From IMG/VR virus record IMGVR_UViG_3300037486_000321, positions 1-64,000 of that record: a stretch of DNA of 64,000 nt; one strand, 5' to 3'. Below, piece by piece: positions 58,495-64,000 of this stretch. Origin of the DNA: a virus. The notes under the pieces are model-generated. The model saw only the letters and a list, made by a program, of their open reading frames with translations. It made no database searches and had not been told where the DNA came from. Made by a program: the position numbers and the translations under genes. Each line of letters opens with the position of its first letter. The stretch's first letter is position 1.

Positions 58495-59415
58495 TTATAT
58501 ATTATTTTTAGTTACGGCATAACAAGCATACACCAGTTGTGGAAATCCACTATCATAGAAAGGAGTAACAAAAGCCTCTAAAATTGCTCCACACACAGGT
58601 TCATCCTTTCCATTGGTTAAGACAGCTGAACAATACCCTAACACTGCCCTACGCACCCCCTCTACATCCTGATCTTTCAGTCCAACCAGAATCCCAGATA
58701 TTTGTTTCCAAGAAGCATTTTTAAGCAAGGCTCTACAAAGTTCTATGGATTGTACCACTTCAGCTTCTGCTTTCTTGGCCATAGTCATTCTGTTCTCCAT
58801 AGGTACAGTAAGCACCTGTTCCAGTATTTGCAAGGCATTACGTGGTAATCCACGGGCACTGGTTACTATCTGATTATAGATTTCATCAGTTAATTCCTCC
58901 CCTTCTTTCCTAGCTATATATCTCAGAAGTCCTTTCATCTGAGGATCACTCAATGGAAGCAACTGAAACTGTTGACACCTTCCCTTTATTGTACCTATAA
59001 GTTTTTGAGGCTCTGTGGTACAAAGAATGAAGTATACGTGTGGTGGAGTATCTTCCAGTATTTTTAATAGAGCGTTCTGAGCATCATTTGTCATCTTGTG
59101 ACACTCATCTATCAACCAAAGTCTCCTGTCTCCCTCAAGAGCTTTAAACCCACTGTTTTTACGAATATCTCTTATGGTGTCAATCCCTCGGAAGTCTGCT
59201 GAGTCAACTTCTATGAAATCACTGCCTTTGCATCCAAGTCTGGATGCAATAATACGACCTATTGTGGTTTTACCACAGCCAGTCATTCCATACAATAGAA
59301 AAACATGAGGGCAGGTTTCTGTGTGACTCAGCATACCTTCCAAGGTTGACAATACATCTGTATTACCTTTAACCTGAGATAAAGTAGAGGGACGATATTT
59401 TAGGTATAAGCTCAT
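58495..59415 (-). CDS. clamp-loader ATPase (DnaX gamma/tau-like)
   Basis: The 306-residue AAA+ protein begins LYLKYRPSTLSQVKGNTDVL, has Walker A GMTGCGKT (43-50), Walker B LIDECHKM (101-108), sensor 1 CTTEP (132-136), an RC-type finger (IKGRCQQFQLLPLS) and sensor 2 GLPRNALQILEQ. This is the DnaX/RfcS pattern. It would load a sliding clamp for the phage polymerase. No clamp gene is visible here. There is no long tau tail. Confidence 0.83.
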   Translation of the reverse strand: MSLYLKYRPSTLSQVKGNTDVLSTLEGMLSHTETCPHVFLLYGMTGCGKTTIGRIIASRLGCKGSDFIEVDSADFRGIDTIRDIRKNSGFKALEGDRRLWLIDECHKMTNDAQNALLKILEDTPPHVYFILCTTEPQKLIGTIKGRCQQFQLLPLSDPQMKGLLRYIARKEGEELTDEIYNQIVTSARGLPRNALQILEQVLTVPMENRMTMAKKAEAEVVQSIELCRALLKNASWKQISGILVGLKDQDVEGVRRAVLGYCSAVLTNGKDEPVCGAILEAFVTPFYDSGFPQLVYACYAVTKNNI

Positions 59416-59708
59416 TTTTCAATGTATTCTTTTAATATACTATCTCTTGCAATCTTCATCATTTGATTATGCAAATCAACTAAATCCTTTTCAGATGAAG
59501 TAAATGGTAATTTATCTTTTAATTTTTCATATTCTTTAAGAAGGTATTCTTTTAATTGAATTTCAGTAAGATCCATTGCTTTTTTGAGCATTTCATAATT
59601 AGCAATTACAAGCAGATTTGCAGTTAGACACTTCATATAGTAATCATAGAAATTATCTGCCAAATCAGTGGCAGCTAAATATTGGTGTAACATCTTTTTG
59701 AAATCCAT
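59412..59708 (-). CDS. hypothetical helical protein
   Basis: The 98-residue protein is helical (KKMLHQYLAATDLADNFYDY, then LTEIQLKEYLLKEYEKLKDK). It is coupled to the clamp loader (ATGA overlap). No family recognised. Confidence 0.5.
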   Translation of the reverse strand: MDFKKMLHQYLAATDLADNFYDYYMKCLTANLLVIANYEMLKKAMDLTEIQLKEYLLKEYEKLKDKLPFTSSEKDLVDLHNQMMKIARDSILKEYIEK

Positions 59709-59783
59709 AGTCTTTTATAATTTATTTTCATATGTTGTTATATACTATTATACAATTTATAATTTATTTTTTCTGCGGAATTA

Positions 59784-61169
59784 TTAAATTTTTTTCTTAT
59801 CCACCCAACTTCCATCTACAGGACACACCTCTATATCCACATCTAATGGCACTATGATCCATTTCCAAGCTTCAGGTAATTTCTGACAAGTAATTCTTTT
59901 TATCAATGATATTGTAGTGTTTAATTCTGATGGTTCCACATCCAATAACATTGAGTCATGAATTTGCCCAATTAATCTGGTGTCCATATGTAAAGCTTGA
60001 AGATGTTTATTAACTTCAATAAAACTCCATAGTAAACAATGAAATGCCGCACCTTGAATTGGGTAATTACACACCTGTTTACTATCCATCACCCCTCCAC
60101 ACCTGAATCCAGTAAGTAAATCTATATATCCATATTTTTTATAAATAGAATACCAACGGTCTTTCCAATCTGAGTAATCTGAAAATCTTTTTTTCCAGAA
60201 ATCTCTTTCTATTTTCTCAATATGTTTTTCAAAAGCAGTTAATGACTTAATTCCTTTGCTGATAAGATGATCAGAAAGAGTTCCTTCAGGCATTGGTATT
60301 CCTTCTCCTTCCTTCCACCTATTTATAGATAATTTTCCCCACAGACATGCCATACTATAAGCACAGTTTTTATAGTAATCCCCATAGAATTCTGGGAATA
60401 CAAATCCATTCTTAGCTGCTTGCCGTAAAGTGGTATGTGATGGCTCTCCTTTGTCATATGTATCAAGCATAAATATTTGCTTTGCCATATCTCTGTGCAT
60501 ATCAGAAGTGGGATCATTAATATACTTTAGCATAGTTGGATCTTTGTGATAACATGCCCCTATACGTACTTCTAATCCACTATAATCAACTTCCAAAAGT
60601 TGATGTCCAGGACGGGGGTATAATGCTCTGCGTACAATTTTCATTGCTTCTTCATCCCTCTTAGGAATATTCTGGAAATTAGGGTGGTCAGAACTGGAGC
60701 GAAAGGTTTGCACAAGATGAAGATTAAAAAAAGGATGAATGTACCCATTGACTTGTTCCCTAATGAATGCTTCAAGGTAGGTATCTCTTATTTTCTTTAA
60801 TTTACGGATTTCCAGCAAGGTATGTAACTCTGGAATGTCTATTCTTTTTAAAGTTTCATCATCAGTAGCTCCCTGTCCTGAGGCAGTTTCTTTTTCAATT
60901 TTTATTTTCTTTATCTTATATAGAAATATGGATAACTGAGTATTGGAATTGATATTGACAGATTTTCCCATAGCATATTCCCAATGTTTAAAGAACTTGG
61001 TTTGTTTAAATTGTTTTTCCAAGGAATCTATTCTATGGGTAAGTTGAAATTTTTTATTATTTACATAATCCGTATCTATCCGCATCCCTGCTTGTTCAGC
61101 ATGAGATAGGGCTAAAATCCCATTATGTAGTAATTGGTAAGCCTCATATGTTTTAGCTTTCACAATCAT
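59784..61169 (-). CDS. family A DNA polymerase, polymerase domain only
   Basis: The 461-residue protein holds thumb, palm and fingers of a PolA enzyme: SSDHPNFQNIPKR (159-171), motif A EVDYSGLEVRIG (193-204), motif B RQAAKNGFVFPEFYG (249-263) and motif C GQIHDSMLLDV (401-411). The last has HDS where cellular PolA has HDE. There is no exonuclease domain; this part is encoded 2.1 kb upstream as a separate gene. The starts of this and the glycosyltransferase gene overlap. It should copy the phage genome together with the exonuclease protein. Confidence 0.87.
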   Translation of the reverse strand: MIVKAKTYEAYQLLHNGILALSHAEQAGMRIDTDYVNNKKFQLTHRIDSLEKQFKQTKFFKHWEYAMGKSVNINSNTQLSIFLYKIKKIKIEKETASGQGATDDETLKRIDIPELHTLLEIRKLKKIRDTYLEAFIREQVNGYIHPFFNLHLVQTFRSSSDHPNFQNIPKRDEEAMKIVRRALYPRPGHQLLEVDYSGLEVRIGACYHKDPTMLKYINDPTSDMHRDMAKQIFMLDTYDKGEPSHTTLRQAAKNGFVFPEFYGDYYKNCAYSMACLWGKLSINRWKEGEGIPMPEGTLSDHLISKGIKSLTAFEKHIEKIERDFWKKRFSDYSDWKDRWYSIYKKYGYIDLLTGFRCGGVMDSKQVCNYPIQGAAFHCLLWSFIEVNKHLQALHMDTRLIGQIHDSMLLDVEPSELNTTISLIKRITCQKLPEAWKWIIVPLDVDIEVCPVDGSWVDKKKI

Positions 61170-62046
61170 TTTGTATATCTTTTAAATCTTTCAATATCAT
61201 TCCGTAATTATTTACTCCTTTGTGGATAACTACACCTGATTTCCTTATCAATTTATTGTGTTTAAAAGGTCTGTAATCTACTTGATGTTGCCAACGTCCC
61301 CACTTCCATGTTATATCTGTCAGCTTAGGATGACGTTCTTTCAGAGTTTGTGCCATTTTCAATCTCCCATTCTCTATCAGATACAATTCTTCAGTATTCC
61401 CTCCCTTTACTGTCATAGTAGTGCTTTTCTCCTGTAGAAAAGCATAAAATAATATAGTACACCATCTATCTTTTAAAACTCTTATACTGAGGTCTGTGTC
61501 TTCATTGTACCGTCCTCTCCAATGATAAGGTATTTTGTTCAGTATTAGTATACAGGAATAAATGCGGGTATTCAGTACAAATGCTGGGTAATACTGCCTT
61601 CTCAGAGCAAAAAAATCATATTGAAATCCAGCTAATGCTACATTTTCATACCGATCCACAAAGTCTTCCGCAGCTCTAAATATATTTCCTGATGTTACAT
61701 GGGAATGTAGGTTATTATTTAACCTCAGAAATCCAGATATATTATCATCTAATACCCAATGCCGTTTTGATCCTAAAGTCATAGAATGATCCCAACAGAA
61801 ATTTCTTGCGGGACCTGAACCTTTGCTTTTACTATTTCCAAGATTATCACATACATCATACTCATCCTGATACTTTTTAGGTAAAACTAATATCTTGTTA
61901 GGGGGTATTACTGCGGCATATTTTTTGTATTCCTGCTCCTCTACCACTATGTGATAAGGTACTTTCATGCTTTCAAAACATTTACTTGTCAACCGTGATT
62001 CCCAACGTCCCTTGGATACTACGTATACTGGGTATTTTGGATTCAT
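61153..62046 (-). CDS. TET-associated-type glycosyltransferase (TAGT/GREB1-like)
   Basis: The 297-residue protein has YPVYVVSKGRWESRLTSKC (5-23), YHIVVEEQEYKKYA, GSGPARNFCWDHSM and RHWVLDDNISGFLRLN (95-110). This series is that of the glycosyltransferases named for their link with TET/JBP in phages, which are thought to decorate oxidised bases in DNA. The DD of VLDDN would bind metal and nucleotide sugar. The first 65 bases overlap the radical SAM gene and cannot be trimmed without losing the SKGR motif. It lies between the polymerase halves. Confidence 0.75.
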   Translation of the reverse strand: MNPKYPVYVVSKGRWESRLTSKCFESMKVPYHIVVEEQEYKKYAAVIPPNKILVLPKKYQDEYDVCDNLGNSKSKGSGPARNFCWDHSMTLGSKRHWVLDDNISGFLRLNNNLHSHVTSGNIFRAAEDFVDRYENVALAGFQYDFFALRRQYYPAFVLNTRIYSCILILNKIPYHWRGRYNEDTDLSIRVLKDRWCTILFYAFLQEKSTTMTVKGGNTEELYLIENGRLKMAQTLKERHPKLTDITWKWGRWQHQVDYRPFKHNKLIRKSGVVIHKGVNNYGMILKDLKDIQNDCES

Positions 62047-63001
62047 ATGGAGGCATTTTTACAAATTTTTCACCATCATAGTATTTACCTACTTGCTCAT
62101 CAGTCCAATGTTTAAAATCACAACGGGAGAATGTTATACAACAACGAGAACAGTATGAAGTATCTGCTCTATTTTTCAACCGCAACCTTCTTCGTATAGT
62201 TTGTAATTCTTTACCAAACCAATATTTTAAAAATCCATTAATTCCCCCCTCATTTACTGAGCCAAACACTCCTGCAGTTTCTCCCCAATTATCTTGACAA
62301 CAAAGTAGATAACTTCCAGATACATGAACTGGAACATAAAGAAATGGTTGATTGCAACGTCTTGTTAATGGCTTTGTGACAGGGTATAATCCATATTTAC
62401 GAGCTTTACCCCAATTCAAATGATTATACCAAGTACCTAATAATCCAGCATGATAGCGTGATTTTGGCCAATTATCTGGCTGTTCTTGTAATACTATCAT
62501 TTTTATATCTGGTCCCCAGTAAGTCCACGGGCTTTTTTTCTTCTCTTTGTTATCATAATACTCATACCATTCATATCCTGACTCTTTTGCTAGTTTAATG
62601 TGCAATTCCTTTGGGGCATACATATCTACATAGAGAATGTTTACTCCTGCCTCAAACAATTCCTTATAAGTTAGTTTTCCATTAGAGATCATAGTACCAT
62701 TTGTAGTAATCTGAATTTGCCCAAGTGGATTTATTTTACGGGCAATTGATAAAAATTCAAGCAAATCAGGATGTAAAGTTGGTTCTCCTGAGATACATAA
62801 ATCAATCCTGCAAGTGGGAGATATTTCCTTTAAAATATTAAAACAGTTTATCCAAGTTTTCTTTGACATAAAGGATATATCATTAGGTGCATCTAATGCA
62901 TGAGAGCAGTGACCACAACGCAAATTACAACCATGTACGGGTTCAATTGCCCAAACCCATGGAGTTAATTCATTTAGTGGTTTTATCCTTTTTATCTTCA
63001 T
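61982..63001 (-). CDS. radical SAM / SPASM-type enzyme
   Basis: The 339-residue protein has CNLRCGHC (Cys25, Cys29, Cys32), GEPTLHPDLLEFL, ITTNGTM and a C-terminal Cys cluster (SYLLCCQDNWG, YCSRCCITFSRC), as in SPASM-type auxiliary cluster regions. It would generate a radical on a substrate that could be a peptide, sugar or base. Its overlap with the TAGT-like gene and the small upstream gene suggests a common pathway. DNA-base modification is the guess that best fits the context. Confidence 0.8.
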   Translation of the reverse strand: MKIKRIKPLNELTPWVWAIEPVHGCNLRCGHCSHALDAPNDISFMSKKTWINCFNILKEISPTCRIDLCISGEPTLHPDLLEFLSIARKINPLGQIQITTNGTMISNGKLTYKELFEAGVNILYVDMYAPKELHIKLAKESGYEWYEYYDNKEKKKSPWTYWGPDIKMIVLQEQPDNWPKSRYHAGLLGTWYNHLNWGKARKYGLYPVTKPLTRRCNQPFLYVPVHVSGSYLLCCQDNWGETAGVFGSVNEGGINGFLKYWFGKELQTIRRRLRLKNRADTSYCSRCCITFSRCDFKHWTDEQVGKYYDGEKFVKMPPYESKIPSIRSIQGTLGITVDK

Positions 63002-63272
63002 TTTTTATTACATCTACATAATCTACATATACTTTATTTCTGCGTACAATCTGTACTTTTGGGTACCATATAAACTTTGCCCTTTTACTTATTGTTTGGC
63101 TCATCAATTTTGCAAACCTCCGCACTCCTTCTTCATCACGAAAATGTACCAGAATAGAACGGTAAGGAGTCAGGTCTTTCTGACTGAATTCAGGCATTCC
63201 CTGCCATTCCTTTCTCCATGACTTGAAATTTTCCAAATCCCCAAACAAAGTTTCTTTAGGTTCTTTTGCCAT
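62970..63272 (-). CDS. small conserved phage protein near modification genes
   Basis: The 100-residue protein contains MPEFSQKDLTPYRSILVHFR, then DEEGVRRFAKLMSQTISKRA and FIWYPK. I recall this motif from many phage proteins encoded beside radical SAM or other base-modification-type genes, but no function is known to me. The end overlaps the radical SAM gene by 32 bases. Confidence 0.6.
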   Translation of the reverse strand: MAKEPKETLFGDLENFKSWRKEWQGMPEFSQKDLTPYRSILVHFRDEEGVRRFAKLMSQTISKRAKFIWYPKVQIVRRNKVYVDYVDVIKNEDKKDKTTK

Positions 63273-63274
63273 GA

Positions 63275-64000
63275 TTAAAATGGTAATATAAGTTCTCTTT
63301 GTAATTTAGATAATCTGTATTCAAAGATAGAATCCAATGCACAATACTTCAGTAATTTATCTTTCCCCTGTTTATCATTAACCAATTCCATAATCCTGTT
63401 TATACTATTTGCACTGGTTTCATCCACAGATTGAAGATATGATTCTACTTCAGAAGAATAATCCACCACACCAAACTGAGTATATACTTGAAACTTTAAA
63501 CCAGTAACCCCTGGTTGGTTATCAAGGATGTGAGCAGCCAACATAGTATCCCATATCCAATTGTTTACGGATTGTTTTAGCCTTACCACACTCCATGATT
63601 CCTCAAACTTCATATTCTGTGCTATTTTTCCTATTTGTGGATTGGCTAACAGGTTTACAAAAGGTTTACGTTCTTCTCTGCTGTGTGGCATCATAAAAAC
63701 ATAAACATGGTCAGGACTATCAGCTACAGAGCAACAAACAATCCTGTGTCCTACGGCATGAGGTTTTTTGCCTGTGGTTTCATAATCAAAGGCTATTTCT
63801 CCTTTTATTCCATTCAATACGGATAAATCTTCTATTATGTCTATCTTAGGTTCTTTATATTGTGGAAAAGGAATACCTATCATTCCAATAGCCTGTTTTA
63901 AGTCCTGTTTCCATATGGTTTCCTCTACCCCTTCCTCTGATCTCTCAATATAACTAGGGTGAAATGTAGGACAAATCCACGACTTCAAATCCTGATCAGG
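63275..64000 (-). CDS. DNA polymerase 3'-5' exonuclease gene (cut by window edge)
   Basis: The frame is open to the right edge, so the start is missing. The visible 241 residues include WICPTFHPSYIER near the edge, which resembles the C-terminal 'HPS' block of uracil-DNA glycosylase-like domains fused to phage polymerases. The DnaQ/PolA exonuclease domain follows: Exo I FDYETTG, Exo II KIAQNMKFEE and Exo III YCALDS (Tyr and Asp spaced YxxxD). The gene ends before any polymerase motif. It is the proofreading partner of the polymerase at 59784-61169. Confidence 0.83.
   Translation of the reverse strand, partial: PDQDLKSWICPTFHPSYIERSEEGVEETIWKQDLKQAIGMIGIPFPQYKEPKIDIIEDLSVLNGIKGEIAFDYETTGKKPHAVGHRIVCCSVADSPDHVYVFMMPHSREERKPFVNLLANPQIGKIAQNMKFEESWSVVRLKQSVNNWIWDTMLAAHILDNQPGVTGLKFQVYTQFGVVDYSSEVESYLQSVDETSANSINRIMELVNDKQGKDKLLKYCALDSIFEYRLSKLQRELILPF

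Noticed and set aside
59784-61169. HDS in motif C as proof of an inactive polymerase
   Set aside because: The catalytic aspartate is kept, and I recall the same HDS in other phage PolA enzymes; all other motifs are intact.

Overview
The window is part of the genome of a tailed double-stranded DNA phage (Caudoviricetes). The tail is probably long and non-contractile: there is a 1554-residue tape measure, a lambda-type tail tube and a frameshifted tail chaperone, and no sheath gene. The host is probably a member of the Bacteroidota. Several exported proteins carry signal peptides ending in AQ, many genes start after A/T-rich leaders without a Shine-Dalgarno sequence, and the small-protein repertoire resembles that of Bacteroidota phages. 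This host call is an inference. The genome continues past both edges: the last gene is cut by the right edge, and no terminase, primase or helicase is present.

The left 40.7 kb is read rightward. It holds a small structural protein, a sugar transferase, a 2448-residue multidomain fibre/adhesin, a DUF5675 lysin candidate, portal, MuF-like head protein, ChaB/DUF2213 protease-scaffold, decoration protein and major capsid protein. A block of seven translationally coupled glycan-type genes follows (three GT-A-like transferases, a DUF115-like protein, a B12-binding radical SAM enzyme, an NAD-sugar epimerase and a sulfotransferase). After it come the head-tail connectors, tail terminator, a GIY-YIG homing endonuclease, tail tube, tail chaperones made by a -1 frameshift, tape measure, tail hub, four fibre-region genes (two sharing one N-terminal anchor, one ending in an S74 chaperone) and a putative membrane/lysis cassette. 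A strong terminator at about 40.7 kb closes the unit.

The right 23 kb is read leftward and meets the first unit at that terminator. It encodes replication and recombination: a family A DNA polymerase split into exonuclease and polymerase genes, a clamp-loader ATPase, SSB, a possible UvsY-like mediator, RecA, a RuvC-like resolvase and an SbcCD nuclease whose ATPase is split between distant genes. The polymerase halves are separated by a small protein, a radical SAM/SPASM enzyme and a TET-associated-type glycosyltransferase, suggesting DNA base hypermodification. Among these lie a WecB-like UDP-GlcNAc 2-epimerase, a methyltransferase, a second copy of the sugar transferase, a GH16-like glycosidase, a Tat-signal protein, many small membrane or secreted proteins and an HNH endonuclease.

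The most unusual element is a 333-nt gene-free stretch at 57458-57790, minus strand. Its ends pair into a long stem. In the middle is a complete tRNA-like cloverleaf in circularly permuted order: the T-arm half precedes the D-arm half, the acceptor stem is closed by a short loop, and the body is attached through the anticodon stem. This architecture matches my recollection of bacterial Y RNAs of the YrlA type, which tether Ro60/Rsr. No Ro60 gene lies in this window.
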